Notes: generated by a model from the sequence alone, not told the origin. 64,000 nucleotides of DNA from CAVYTF01 sp963708205 (GCA_963708205.1 OY970196.1:1860001-1924000); one strand, 5' to 3'; shown: positions 8,822 through 18,816, counted from the first letter of the stretch. Numbers and translations: made by a program.

Positions 8822-10909
8822 TTATTGCACCATTTTTAAAAAATCATCTTCACTAATAATTTTTATAGTAGTTATTTTTTTTGCTTTTTCCAATTTACTG
8901 CCGGCATCTTCACCAACAATAAGATAATTTAATTTACTACTTACGCCACTCGCAATTTTGCCGCCAAGGCGTTCTACCATTGATTCTGCATCACTTCGTT
9001 TTAATTTATTTAACGTCCCTGTAAATAAAAATGTTTGTTCATGAAAAATATTTTTTTCTGGGTGATTATTTTTTATTTCGTTTTGAAAGTTCAATCCAAG
9101 TTCCTGTAATTGATTTAACATTCTGATATTTTCTTCATTATGAAAAAAATTATAAATGCTTTGTGCTACTTTAATTCCTACATCTTCCATTTGCTGCAAT
9201 TCTTCGACTGATTTTTTTTCTAATTCTAAAATATTATGTGTAGATTTTGCCAGGGTTTTAGCAGTTGTTTCGCCAACAAAACGAATTCCCAAACCATAAA
9301 TCAACCGATGAATGGGTTGTTGTTTTGAATTCTCAATTGCAGTTGTTAAGTTATCAATTGATTTTTGTTTAAAGCCTTCCAGACCAGCAATTTTATTAAA
9401 GTCCAATGTATAAATTCCCGGAATATCTTTTAATAAACCGAGCTCATAAAATCTGCCCACATTCGCTTCACCAAAGCTGCGAATATCCATTGCATCTTTG
9501 CTTACAAAATGAATTATTTTTTCAACAACCTGCGCCGGACATTCAATGTTTATGCACCTCCACACAGCTTCTGCTTCTTCTTTCGCCAATTCACTTTTGC
9601 AGACCGGGCAATATTTTGGAAATGAAATTTTTGTTTCTTCTCCGGTTCTTAATTCTATCAAAGATTTTACAATTTGCGGAATCACATCGCCAGCTCTTTC
9701 GATTAAAACAGTATCTCCGATTTTCAAATCTTTTTCTCTGATATATTCTTCATTATGCACAGAAATGCTGCTTATTCGAACACCGCCAACTGCTACGGGA
9801 TCGAGTTTTGCAACAGGCGTCACAGCACCAGTTCTGCCAACCTGGAACTCAACGCTACGCAGCTTTGTAGTCGCTTGCCTTGCTTTGAATTTAAAAGCGA
9901 TTGCCCATCTGGGATGATGTGTTGTGCTGCCCATTTTTTCCTGAAGAGAAATATCATTCACCTTTACAACCATCCCATCAATTTCATAAGGAAGCGTATC
10001 ACGCATTTCTTCAAAATCATGCACATGTTTTATTACTTCATCAATTCCTTTCAAAATTTTCATTTCATTTTTTGGCGAGCGAAAGCCGCACTGCCAGAGC
10101 ATTTCAAGCTGTGATGAATGTGTTAACAAAGAAGAAGTTGGTTTTTCTTTTTGTGTTGTCGCATAACTGACATTGTATAAAAAAGCTTCCAGATTTCTTT
10201 TAGAAACTTCTTTTGGATCTTTAATGCGAAGACTGCCACTCGCTGCATTTCTTGGATTTGCAAGAGGCTGCAAGCCTTGCTCTTCCAACGCTTCATTATA
10301 TTTTTTGAAAGACTTTTTGCTCATCAAAATCTCTCCGCGTATTTCAATGTATTGAATATTATATTTTGAAAATGGCGCTGACAAAGGGATTGAGCGGATT
10401 TGTTTTATGTTAGTTGTTATTTCATCACCCTCAATTCCATCGCCACGCGTGGCGCCACGAATGAGTAAATCATTTTCATAAATTAATGAAATACTCGCAC
10501 CATCAAACTTTGGTTCTACACAATATTCTATTTTATTTAATCCTGTTAATTCTTTGGCTTTTCGTTCCCAATCAATTAGATCATCTGCATTATAAGAATT
10601 TTCTAAAGATAGCATTGGTACGAGATGCTGCACGGTTGGGAAATCTTTCGTTAACCCTTTGCCTATACGCTGTGTAGGTGAATCCGGCGTAATTAAATGA
10701 GGATTGTCTTTTTCAAAATTTTCGAGTTGCTTGTATAATTTATCATACTCAAAATCGGAAACAAGCGGGTTATCCAAAACATAATAACGATACTCATGAA
10801 AGCGCAAAATATCTCTTAAGCTTTCAATTTCATTTCTATTTATTTTTTCTTTTGTAAAAAAATTTGTGGTGAGTAATTGTATCTTTTTAATTTCTTCCGA
10901 AGAATACAT
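8822..10909 (-). CDS. ligA: NAD-dependent DNA ligase
   Basis: A 695-residue bacterial replicative DNA ligase that seals nicks using NAD. The adenylation motif is VEPKFDGAS with the catalytic lysine just before FDG; the N-terminal Ia domain contains the expected YRYYVLDNPLVSD. An OB fold follows (VEFQVGRTGAVTPVAKL), then a four-cysteine zinc finger (CPVC ... CINIEC), helix-hairpin-helix repeats (about 460-580) and a C-terminal BRCT domain starting at FLFTGTLNKLKRSDA. Length fits the family. The start at 10909 is the first Met and gives a plausible N-terminus. It is divergent from the Nudix regulator gene. Confidence 0.98.
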   Translation of the reverse strand: MYSSEEIKKIQLLTTNFFTKEKINRNEIESLRDILRFHEYRYYVLDNPLVSDFEYDKLYKQLENFEKDNPHLITPDSPTQRIGKGLTKDFPTVQHLVPMLSLENSYNADDLIDWERKAKELTGLNKIEYCVEPKFDGASISLIYENDLLIRGATRGDGIEGDEITTNIKQIRSIPLSAPFSKYNIQYIEIRGEILMSKKSFKKYNEALEEQGLQPLANPRNAASGSLRIKDPKEVSKRNLEAFLYNVSYATTQKEKPTSSLLTHSSQLEMLWQCGFRSPKNEMKILKGIDEVIKHVHDFEEMRDTLPYEIDGMVVKVNDISLQEKMGSTTHHPRWAIAFKFKARQATTKLRSVEFQVGRTGAVTPVAKLDPVAVGGVRISSISVHNEEYIREKDLKIGDTVLIERAGDVIPQIVKSLIELRTGEETKISFPKYCPVCKSELAKEEAEAVWRCINIECPAQVVEKIIHFVSKDAMDIRSFGEANVGRFYELGLLKDIPGIYTLDFNKIAGLEGFKQKSIDNLTTAIENSKQQPIHRLIYGLGIRFVGETTAKTLAKSTHNILELEKKSVEELQQMEDVGIKVAQSIYNFFHNEENIRMLNQLQELGLNFQNEIKNNHPEKNIFHEQTFLFTGTLNKLKRSDAESMVERLGGKIASGVSSKLNYLIVGEDAGSKLEKAKKITTIKIISEDDFLKMVQ

Positions 10910-11032
10910 TTGTATAAATTAGGTGATAAAAATAATAACACAGAAGAAGGATTAGAAAAAATAATCCAAATAAATACGAAATTTTACTTAATATCTTTGT
11001 ATGCCTTAAAATATTTTTTATCGATTTTGCAT

Positions 11033-11785
11033 ATGAGAAACGAACCTGCTGCCATTTCAGCTTTGCGAAAAAACAGTGGCGGAATAATAGAAGATGTTTG
11101 TAAACTTGTAGCATCTTATCCGCGCGTACCCATCACTGTTGATTGTGTTATTTTTGGTTTTGATGAGAATGAACTTAAAGTGCTGCTCATAAAAAGTGAT
11201 CTTGAAATATTTAAGGATAAGCTTTCTCTTTTGGGTGATTTTGCTGCTGATAATGAAGAAACAGATGACGCAGCTTATCGCGTACTGCGCGAAAGAACCG
11301 GCATGGATGATGTATATCTTGAGCAAGTAAAAGTTTTTAGTGATCCAAACAGGCATCCAGGTGGCAGAGTGATAACTATTGCCTATTGTTCCTTATTAAA
11401 TATAGAACATCATCAAATAAAAATTGCAGCGAATGAACTTCGCTGGCATAATGTGCGCGAGGTGCAGAACCTTGCCTTTGATCATAAATCAATTATAGAT
11501 ACCTGCTATCAATGGTTGCAAAAAAGGATTCAGGAACATCCCTTGGGATTTAATTTATTGCCCGAAAAATTTTCACTTCGTGAACTCCAAAATTTATATG
11601 AAGTGATTTTAAATATCAAGCTTGATCGCCGCAACTTTAGGAAAAAATTCTTCTCTATGGATTTCCTTGAAGATACCGGCGAATACGAAGACGATGTGCC
11701 GCATCGCCCGGGCCGGCTTTATCAATTTAATTTTCAGAAGTACGAGCGCAGCAAGCGCAAATGGGTTGGTATTGATTTTAACTAA
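11033..11785 (+). CDS. Nudix-domain transcriptional regulator (NrtR/AraR-like)
   Basis: A 250-residue protein with an N-terminal Nudix fold (about residues 30-160) and a C-terminal winged-helix region (about 165-245, FSLRELQNLYEVIL and LDRRNFRKKFF). Such fusions act in Bacteroidota as DNA-binding repressors or activators that sense a sugar or nucleotide through the Nudix pocket. The Nudix box is degenerate: the family pattern REUxEExGU reads RVLRERTGM, lacking two of the acidic metal ligands, so hydrolysis is unlikely and sensing likely. The open frame starts at 10877, but the start at 11033 (MRNEPAAISALRK) fits best; the extra N-terminus overlaps ligA and is hydrophobic noise. It lies directly upstream of the first susCDEF set and is its probable regulator. 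Confidence 0.82.
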   Translation: MRNEPAAISALRKNSGGIIEDVCKLVASYPRVPITVDCVIFGFDENELKVLLIKSDLEIFKDKLSLLGDFAADNEETDDAAYRVLRERTGMDDVYLEQVKVFSDPNRHPGGRVITIAYCSLLNIEHHQIKIAANELRWHNVREVQNLAFDHKSIIDTCYQWLQKRIQEHPLGFNLLPEKFSLRELQNLYEVILNIKLDRRNFRKKFFSMDFLEDTGEYEDDVPHRPGRLYQFNFQKYERSKRKWVGIDFN

Positions 11786-12105
11786 CTCTCTCTTTAACCA
11801 GCATGTGGATAAGTCGGCTTCGGTCGGCTTTACTACGGCTTTACCCAGGCGTTACTATGGCTTTAGCATGAAGTAACGGCTCTATCTTAGATTTTAAAAT
11901 AAGGTGCAGCACATTCTACTATTTTATTGACTTGTTAAATTTATTTTGCAGGTGTGTAATTTTTACACATTTTTGCATTTGATATTTAACGAATTAGTTG
12001 TTTGCTGATGGGAGTAATCTTCTCTTGCCAATTTAGATTTTCAACATATTTGTTAATAAGGATTTGGTAAACGAACTTTCGGATCAATTATATAAACATT
12101 GCATT
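11786..12105. other. Intergenic regulatory region between the Nudix regulator and susC
   Basis: 320 bases without a gene. It contains a 17-bp perfect inverted repeat (annotated separately) and AT-rich sequence upstream of susC. No intrinsic terminator for the regulator gene was obvious, so read-through into susC remains possible. A G+C-richer patch at about 11800-11880 (TCGGCTTCGGTCGGCTTTAC and following) contains short imperfect repeats of CGGCTTT. Confidence 0.5.
11953..11969. promoter_or_regulatory. 17-bp inverted repeat upstream of susC, candidate operator
   Basis: TGTGTAA-TTT-TTACACA: perfect 7-bp arms around a TTT spacer, 136 bases upstream of the susC start and just downstream of the Nudix regulator gene. 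Size and symmetry fit a dimeric winged-helix regulator. Assignment to that regulator is inference from position. Confidence 0.45.
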
Positions 12106-15075
12106 ATGAAACTAAAGCCACTGTTTTTATTTTTTTGTTTTGGATTGCTTATGAGTTTTTCTGTTTTAGCACAAACCAGATTAATAACAGGAAAAATAAC
12201 TGATACCAGCGGAGCACCGTTAGCGGGAGTATCTGTTGTAGTAAAAGGAACAACGATAGGAACCCAAACGGCAACTGATGGTACTTTTAAAATAAACGCA
12301 CCATCTTCAGCTGCGACACTTCAAATATCCTATGTAGGCTATGGCAGCCGGGAAGTATCTGTTGGTAATGGAAATGTCTCAGCAACCCTAAGAGCTACAA
12401 CCGGATCCTTAAATGACGTGGTAGTTATAGGATATGGTTCTGTACGAAGAAGAGATGCAACAGGATCTGTTGCTACAGTTAATGAAAAAGATTTTCAGCA
12501 AGGTACAATTACAACTCCTGAACAATTAATTGCAGGCAAAGTTTCAGGTGTTTCTATAACTTCAAATGGCGGGGCGCCAGGTTCTGGCAGTGTTATAAGA
12601 ATTCGTGGTGGTACTTCTTTGAATGCGAGTAATGATCCACTAATAATAGTTGATGGAGTTCCGCTAAGCGACAATGGCATTGCAGGAGCCGCAAGCCCTT
12701 TAAGCCTAATTAATCCGAATGATATTGAATCATTTACCATTTTAAAAGATGCGGCTTCAACTGCTATTTATGGTTCGAGGGCATCTAATGGTATAATAAT
12801 GATTACAACAAAACATGGCAGGAACAGGAAGCCTACAATTAGTTTTAGTACCTTATTTGGAGTATCACAATTGCCAAGTGAATATCCTGTTTTATCCCCG
12901 GATCAATTCAGAAGTTTTGTAACAACTAATGGTACTCCTGCGCAAATAGCAATGATGGGAACCGCCAATACTGATTGGCAAAAAGAAATTTATCAAACAG
13001 CAATTTCTACTGATAATAATCTAAGCATTAGCGGAGCAGTTAAAAATATTCCTTACCGTATTTCAGGTGAATTTTTAAATCAGGATGGTATTTTAAAAAC
13101 AGATAATTTAGAACGCACTTCTGTTGCTATAAATTTAACTCCATCCTTATTTGATAACCATTTAAAAATTACCCTTAATCTTCATGGTGCTATTACAAAT
13201 ACACGCTTCGCAAATCAAGGAGCAATAGGTTCTGCATTATCCTTTGATCCTACACAACCTGTGCATGATACAACTGGTGCTTTTGGCGGTTATTATGAAC
13301 ATACCTCCGGAAATGATTCTACACCACTTTCTTTGGGTACAAGAAATCCGGTGGCTTTGCTCGAACAGGAAAATAATAAGAGCCAGGTGCAAAGAAGTTT
13401 TGGAAATATACAGTTTGATTATAAGGTAAATTTTTTACCTGATCTGCATATTAATTTAAATTTAGGTTACGATGCTGCGCAAGGAAGCGGTACTGTTGTT
13501 ATTCCCGGATATGCTGCGCAGGGATATAATCAATTCGATAGTTTGAGAGGTAGCGATAATTACTATAAACAAAAATATATTAATAGAGTTGGTGAATTAT
13601 ATTTAAATTATGTAAAGGATATAAAATCAATCAAAAGTAATATTAATGCAATAGCTGGCTACGGCTATTATGATAATTATAGTCAAAATTATGCTTATCC
13701 AAGTTTCAGTGCGGTACATGATACGGTGCCTAGCAGCGCCCCCACTTATTATTATACTCCTGCGGAAGTTACACTTATTTCTTACTATGGACGCTTAATT
13801 TATACGTATAATAACAAGTATATTTTGATGGGTTCTATCAGAACTGATGGTTCTTCCCGTTTTGGGCCAGATTATCGTTGGGGAGTTTTTCCTGCTGGCG
13901 CATTTACCTGGAAAATTAACCAGGAAAATTTTCTCAAAAATTCAGCAACACTATCAACCCTTCACCTTCGCTTAAGTTATGGTGTTACGGGTAACCAGGA
14001 AGGAATAGGATATTATGGATACATACCTTTTTATTCTTTAAGCCAAAATGTTTCTAAAGTAAACTTTGGAAGTAATTTTTACAATTTCTGGAGTCCTTCT
14101 ACTTATGCCGGAGATCTTCAGTGGGAGCAAACGCAATCTGCAGATGTAGGATTCGATTATGGATTTTTGAAAAATCGTATAACGGGAAGTGTAGATTTTT
14201 ATGATAAAAAAACTGATCATCTTATTGGTACAGTTTATATACCTGAACTTACAAATTTTGGAAACCAGGTAACAAGAAATGTAGGTAATATGAATGATAA
14301 AGGAATTGATTTTGATATAAATTTCACACCAATTCAAAATCCTAAAGTAAGATGGGATGTTGGCTTTAATGTTTCATATAATAAATTCAAAATCACGAAT
14401 CTTACTGTTGCACAGGATTCTCTTTCATTACTGGTTAACAATGCAGTTGGCGGTATAAGTGGCGGCACAGGCAATACTATACAGGTAAACTCTATTGGTT
14501 ATCAGCCATATACTTTTTATGTTTTACAGCAGATATATGGTACTGATGGTAAGCCTATCGAAGGATTATATGTTGATCAAAATAGAGATGGTATTATAAA
14601 CAATAATGACCTTGTTCATTATAAATCTCCTTATCCACCTTATGTTTTTGGCTTCAACACAAGTTTGAACTATAAAAACTGGAGTTTCAGTATGGTTATG
14701 CGCGCAAACGTGGGAAATTATATGTATAACAATGTAGCTTCGAGTCAGGCTGTAACTAAAAACATAATTAACCCTCTAGGATTTCTTTCAAATGCCCCTT
14801 CGGCAGTTTTGAATACTAATTTTTATAATAACCAGTTTTTTTCCAGCTATTATATAGAGAACGCTTCTTTTTTGAGAATGGATAATATCAGCATTGGATA
14901 TAATTGCGGACATTTGGTAAAGAACACACTCAATTTGCGTATAACTGCTAATTGCCAAAATGTATTTGTTATTACAAAATATACAGGAGCCGATCCGGAA
15001 ATTTATGGAGGTATTGACAATAATTTTTATCCAAGACCAAGGATTTATTCTCTTGGATTAAATCTTGATCTATAA
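12106..15075 (+). CDS. SusC/RagA-family TonB-dependent outer-membrane transporter (first locus)
   Basis: A 989-residue SusC-like transporter. Signal peptide (MKLKPLFLFFCFGLLMSF ... VLAQ), then a carboxypeptidase-regulatory-like domain (about 25-100: ITGKITDTSGAPLAGVSVVV, ISYVGYGSREV), a TonB-contact segment DVVVIGYG, a plug domain with IRGGTSLNASNDPLIIVDG and SRASNGIIMITTK, and a 22-strand barrel ending in YSLGLNLDL. In known Sus systems this forms a barrel with the SusD lid that imports oligosaccharides using TonB energy. The frame is open from 12064, but the start at 12106 gives the signal peptide. Followed 28 bases later by susD. The closest marker of substrate is the SusE/F-type neighbours, which suggest an alpha-glucan. 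Confidence 0.95.
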   Translation: MKLKPLFLFFCFGLLMSFSVLAQTRLITGKITDTSGAPLAGVSVVVKGTTIGTQTATDGTFKINAPSSAATLQISYVGYGSREVSVGNGNVSATLRATTGSLNDVVVIGYGSVRRRDATGSVATVNEKDFQQGTITTPEQLIAGKVSGVSITSNGGAPGSGSVIRIRGGTSLNASNDPLIIVDGVPLSDNGIAGAASPLSLINPNDIESFTILKDAASTAIYGSRASNGIIMITTKHGRNRKPTISFSTLFGVSQLPSEYPVLSPDQFRSFVTTNGTPAQIAMMGTANTDWQKEIYQTAISTDNNLSISGAVKNIPYRISGEFLNQDGILKTDNLERTSVAINLTPSLFDNHLKITLNLHGAITNTRFANQGAIGSALSFDPTQPVHDTTGAFGGYYEHTSGNDSTPLSLGTRNPVALLEQENNKSQVQRSFGNIQFDYKVNFLPDLHINLNLGYDAAQGSGTVVIPGYAAQGYNQFDSLRGSDNYYKQKYINRVGELYLNYVKDIKSIKSNINAIAGYGYYDNYSQNYAYPSFSAVHDTVPSSAPTYYYTPAEVTLISYYGRLIYTYNNKYILMGSIRTDGSSRFGPDYRWGVFPAGAFTWKINQENFLKNSATLSTLHLRLSYGVTGNQEGIGYYGYIPFYSLSQNVSKVNFGSNFYNFWSPSTYAGDLQWEQTQSADVGFDYGFLKNRITGSVDFYDKKTDHLIGTVYIPELTNFGNQVTRNVGNMNDKGIDFDINFTPIQNPKVRWDVGFNVSYNKFKITNLTVAQDSLSLLVNNAVGGISGGTGNTIQVNSIGYQPYTFYVLQQIYGTDGKPIEGLYVDQNRDGIINNNDLVHYKSPYPPYVFGFNTSLNYKNWSFSMVMRANVGNYMYNNVASSQAVTKNIINPLGFLSNAPSAVLNTNFYNNQFFSSYYIENASFLRMDNISIGYNCGHLVKNTLNLRITANCQNVFVITKYTGADPEIYGGIDNNFYPRPRIYSLGLNLDL

Positions 15076-15103
15076 TTAAATCGTATTAAATAAATAAAAG
15101 AAT

Positions 15104-16720
15104 ATGAAAGATCTTTTTTTAAAAATATCATTCTTTATTTTCATCTTAGCAGGATGCTTAGTTTCCTGTACAAAAGATTTGAACAGAACTCCGGCAAATT
15201 CTGTGTTGTCCGATAGTATCTACAATTCCGCTGCAGGGTATACACTTGCATTGGCAAATGTTTATGGGGGATATACCTTAACCGGTACAGGCGGACCAGG
15301 TACTTCTGATATTGCAGGGGTAGATGCCGGAACTTCGGATTTTATTCGTTGCTTATGGAATACCCAAGAACTTTCTACAGATGAAGCTATTTGTGCATGG
15401 GGAGATCCGGGTGTTCCTGATTTTCACAATATGTCATGGACAGCATCCGATCCTATTCTAATTGGTCTCTACGCAAGATGCCTTTATCAGATTACTCTAT
15501 GTAATGATTTTATTCAGCATTCATCAACTGCGGCGCTTCAAAGTTTAAAAATAACAGGTGCAGATGCAACTACTATTAGCCAGGAAAGGGCGGAAGCACG
15601 CTTTTTGAGGGCATTACAATATTCTGTTTTAATGGACGAATTTGCAAATCCGCCTTTTGCAACAGAAAATACTCCCATTGGACCACTATCTTTTCCGCCG
15701 CAAATAACGAGAACAAAATTATTCAGTTATATAGAATCAGAATTACTTTCCTGCGATAGTTCAATGGTTGCGCCTCATCAAAATGAATATGGCCGTGCAG
15801 ATCAGGCTGCAGCCTGGGCATTGCTTGCAAGATTATATTTAAATGCAGAAGTTTATACCGGTACACCAAGATATACCGATGCTATTACCTATGCAAGCAA
15901 AGTAATCAATGCGGGATATTCTTTAAATCCATCTTATGCCAACCTTTTCAAAGCAGATAATAATGTAAATAATCCGGAAGTAATTTTAGCAATTCCGTAT
16001 GATGGAATAAATACGCAGACTTATGGTGGAACTACCTTTCTTGTTAATGGCGCAGTAACGAATTCTTCGACTGCTCCTATAATGAGTTCAAGTAATTATG
16101 GTGTACCAAGTGGCGGATGGGGGGGGAACAGAAGTACGAAAAATCTTCCTAATTTGTTTCCTTCTACTGATACTACTATAGATAAACGTGCTCTTTTTTA
16201 TACTACAGCTGGATCTGATGAAACCATAACAAATGTATCTCAGTTTACCCAAGGGTTGCCGGTAGTAAAATTTACCAATCTTACTTCTACAGGCGTTGAA
16301 GGTCCTACAGCAAATGGCACCTTCGTTTCTACAGATTATCCTTTATTTCGTTTGGGAGAGCAATATCTTATTTATGCTGAAGCAGTACTTCGCGGAGGTA
16401 CAGGCGGAGATGCAGGTACAGCACTTACATACATCAATTTATTACGCCAACGTGCTTATGGAAATACAAATGGAAATATTAATGCCGGCGATCTTACGCT
16501 TCCGTTTATTTTAGATGAAAGAGGTCGTGAATTGTATTGGGAATGTTTTCGGCGTACAGATCTTATAAGATACGGATTATTTACCAGCGGCAGTTATTTA
16601 TGGCCATGGAAAGGAGGCGTATCAAATGGTACAGGAGTTGACAGCCATTATAATATTTATCCAATTCCTGTAACAGATTTGCAGGCAAATCCGAACTTAA
16701 TTCAAAATTCTGGTTATTAA
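15104..16720 (+). CDS. SusD/RagB-family surface lipoprotein (first locus)
   Basis: A 538-residue SusD-like substrate-binding lipoprotein that caps the SusC barrel on the cell surface. The N-terminus is a lipoprotein signal with lipobox LVSC (MKDLFLKISFFIFILAGC then LVSCTKD). Family marks include RAEARFLRALQYSVLMDEF (TPR-like helices), LYLNAEVYTGTPRY, and the C-terminal RGRELYWECFRRTDLIRYG and NIYPIPVTDLQANPNL. Complete in length. It lies between susC and the SusE-like gene with short gaps, so one transcript is likely. Confidence 0.95.
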   Translation: MKDLFLKISFFIFILAGCLVSCTKDLNRTPANSVLSDSIYNSAAGYTLALANVYGGYTLTGTGGPGTSDIAGVDAGTSDFIRCLWNTQELSTDEAICAWGDPGVPDFHNMSWTASDPILIGLYARCLYQITLCNDFIQHSSTAALQSLKITGADATTISQERAEARFLRALQYSVLMDEFANPPFATENTPIGPLSFPPQITRTKLFSYIESELLSCDSSMVAPHQNEYGRADQAAAWALLARLYLNAEVYTGTPRYTDAITYASKVINAGYSLNPSYANLFKADNNVNNPEVILAIPYDGINTQTYGGTTFLVNGAVTNSSTAPIMSSSNYGVPSGGWGGNRSTKNLPNLFPSTDTTIDKRALFYTTAGSDETITNVSQFTQGLPVVKFTNLTSTGVEGPTANGTFVSTDYPLFRLGEQYLIYAEAVLRGGTGGDAGTALTYINLLRQRAYGNTNGNINAGDLTLPFILDERGRELYWECFRRTDLIRYGLFTSGSYLWPWKGGVSNGTGVDSHYNIYPIPVTDLQANPNLIQNSGY

Positions 16721-16739
16721 TTAATGTAAAATGAATTGT

Positions 16740-17597
16740 ATGAAAAATTTTCTTTGTAAAATAATTCCTTCCGCAGTATTAGTTTTATCTTTTTTCGCTT
16801 CTTGCAAAAAAGAAGAAACCAAAATAACATTGCAGGGCGGAACAGCTCCTGTTTTATCGGCAACAGTAGGTAATAATGATACTATACCCTTAAATTCTGC
16901 AGATTCTACTAATACGGCAGTTGCTTTTTCCTGGAGTAACCCAAATTATACTTTTAGTGATGGAATTAGCTCGCTGAATGTTACTTATAATTTGCAATTT
17001 GATAGTCTGGGCGCTAATTTTTCCAGCCCAAACATGCAGACTGTTTCTATAAGTCCTGATTTAGAAACATCTTTTACTGTGACAGCATTGAACAGCCTCG
17101 TTGCAAATGGTTTAGAACTTGCTTTCGGGCAGTCTCATACTATTCAGGTAAGAGTAGTTGCTTTATTAACCCCTTATACTTCGGGTTCACCTAATATTGC
17201 TCCATTGTATTCAAATGCCTTTACATTCGTTGTTACCCCTTATGCGCCCCCTCCCAAGATTACACCTCCTGCTTCTGGAACACTATTTATTGTAGGTAGT
17301 GCCACCGCGGGTGGATGGGATAATCCAATAGATCAAGTTGACCCTTCTACGCAAGAATTTACGCAAGTAAGCCCAACCGAATATAAAATAACCATTCCTT
17401 TAATTGGCGGCGGCGAATATAAATGGATTGGGGTTGATGGCTCCTGGGGTCAGCAATGGAGCGTTGCTAATGCAGATACATATCCTAACGGGGGTCCTTT
17501 TGTATCAAACGGAAACAATAACATTGCCCCAGCGGCTAGCGGCACTTATACTATTGATGTAAATTTTCAAACTGGCACTTTTACGGTTACACAATAA
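16740..17597 (+). CDS. SusE-like surface glycan-binding lipoprotein
   Basis: A 285-residue lipoprotein (signal ending FFASC, lipid on that Cys). The first half is a SusE-type immunoglobulin-like domain (APVLSATV, VAFSWSNPNY); the second half, about 185-285, is one SusE/SusF C-terminal starch-binding-type domain (LFIVGSATAGGWDNP, EYKWIGVDGSWGQQW, GTYTIDVNFQTGTFTVT). In the Bacteroides starch system these proteins hold the polysaccharide at the surface. An alternative ATG at 16731 adds three residues. It is followed 18 bases later by a longer relative. Confidence 0.88.
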   Translation: MKNFLCKIIPSAVLVLSFFASCKKEETKITLQGGTAPVLSATVGNNDTIPLNSADSTNTAVAFSWSNPNYTFSDGISSLNVTYNLQFDSLGANFSSPNMQTVSISPDLETSFTVTALNSLVANGLELAFGQSHTIQVRVVALLTPYTSGSPNIAPLYSNAFTFVVTPYAPPPKITPPASGTLFIVGSATAGGWDNPIDQVDPSTQEFTQVSPTEYKITIPLIGGGEYKWIGVDGSWGQQWSVANADTYPNGGPFVSNGNNNIAPAASGTYTIDVNFQTGTFTVTQ

Positions 17598-17615
17598 AAA
17601 TTTTAAAAAAATTGT

Positions 17616-18794
17616 ATGAAATATAATTTCAAAATTGTTATAACTGCAATAATATTAATGACGGCTTTTGCATGCAAAAAGGAAACAAATGTTTTTTTCC
17701 CAAATGGTACTCCTGTTACCTTAAAGAGCAATACAACTACCGTTTCGGCAAGTCCGGCAGATTCTTTAAATACAGTTCTTGCACTTTCATGGTCAAATCC
17801 AAAATATGCAACTGATTCTGCCTCCCAGAAATTTATTATTGAAATGGATTCTTCAGGAAGAAATTTTTCTCATGAAGTCACTTTTACTGTTAGTGGTGCA
17901 TTGTCAGATTCTTTTTCAGCCAAACAAATAAATACGATGTTATTGGGTTGGGGCTTTGCTTTTGGAGTTGCTTATCCCGTAGATATTCGTATAACTTCTT
18001 CATATGCAAATAACAATGAACAGTACATGTCTAACATAGTAACTGTGCAAATGACTCCTTATAAAATCCCACCTAAGGTGCCGGTACCTGCAAATCTTTA
18101 CATAGTTGGCGATGCCGTAAACACCCTTCCGGGAACGGGTTGGTCTAATCCTGTAGATACTCCTTATCAAAAATTTACTCAAATTGATTCTGTAACTTTT
18201 GGTGGTATATTCAATCTTACTGCCGGTAATTCTTATCTTTTATTGCCTCTGAATGGTGATTGGACGCATAAATACGGAGGAGCCACTGATGGTACTGCTG
18301 TAGGAGGTGGTACTTTATTGGTAGATAGTGACGTTCCAAATTCAAACACACCAGCACCAATGACGAGCGGTTGGTATGAAATAACTGTAAATTTTCAAAC
18401 CGGAATTTATACTGTTACACCTTATACCGGTCCTGCTTTGCCAGTAACATTTGGTTCAACAGGAACAGGGCTTTGGATCATAGGTGATGCCACGCCAGAA
18501 TCTCCCGCGTGGACAAATGATCCCGTTTCACTTGCAGGGCAGCAATTTACTCAGGTAAGTAATGCCGATTTTCAAATTACAATTGCTTTAAATAATACCG
18601 GTTCCTTTTTGTTTTTGCCAGTAGCAGGAAGCTGGAGTAATAAATATGCTTGTAACAGTACAAGTACCCAACCTCCGTATGGCGGAAGTTTTGGTCTTAA
18701 TCTTTCTTCCAATTTTCCCGGACCAACTGTCAGCGGAAATTATTTGGTTGATGTAGATTTTGTAACTGGTATCTACACCTTAAAACCTCAATAG
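17616..18794 (+). CDS. SusF-like surface glycan-binding lipoprotein with two binding domains
   Basis: A 392-residue lipoprotein (lipobox TAFAC at about 16-20). An N-terminal Ig-like SusE-type domain (VTLKSNTTTVSASPADS, LALSWSNPKY) is followed by two copies of the SusE/F C-terminal domain: about 160-275 (LYIVGDAV, LLLPLNGDWTHKYGG) and about 285-392 (LWIIGDATPESP, FLFLPVAGSWSNKYAC). The two copies and the single copy of the preceding gene are clearly homologous, with conserved W and G-D/S-W positions, so the pair arose by gene and domain duplication. Last gene of the operon; a strong terminator follows at 18817. Confidence 0.88.
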   Translation: MKYNFKIVITAIILMTAFACKKETNVFFPNGTPVTLKSNTTTVSASPADSLNTVLALSWSNPKYATDSASQKFIIEMDSSGRNFSHEVTFTVSGALSDSFSAKQINTMLLGWGFAFGVAYPVDIRITSSYANNNEQYMSNIVTVQMTPYKIPPKVPVPANLYIVGDAVNTLPGTGWSNPVDTPYQKFTQIDSVTFGGIFNLTAGNSYLLLPLNGDWTHKYGGATDGTAVGGGTLLVDSDVPNSNTPAPMTSGWYEITVNFQTGIYTVTPYTGPALPVTFGSTGTGLWIIGDATPESPAWTNDPVSLAGQQFTQVSNADFQITIALNNTGSFLFLPVAGSWSNKYACNSTSTQPPYGGSFGLNLSSNFPGPTVSGNYLVDVDFVTGIYTLKPQ

Positions 18795-18816
18795 AACTTT
18801 AAATAGAAAATTTTAC

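Noticed and set aside
10877..11032. N-terminal extension of the Nudix regulator frame
   Set aside because: It overlaps the start of ligA, is hydrophobic without a signal pattern, and the ATG at 11033 suits the family.
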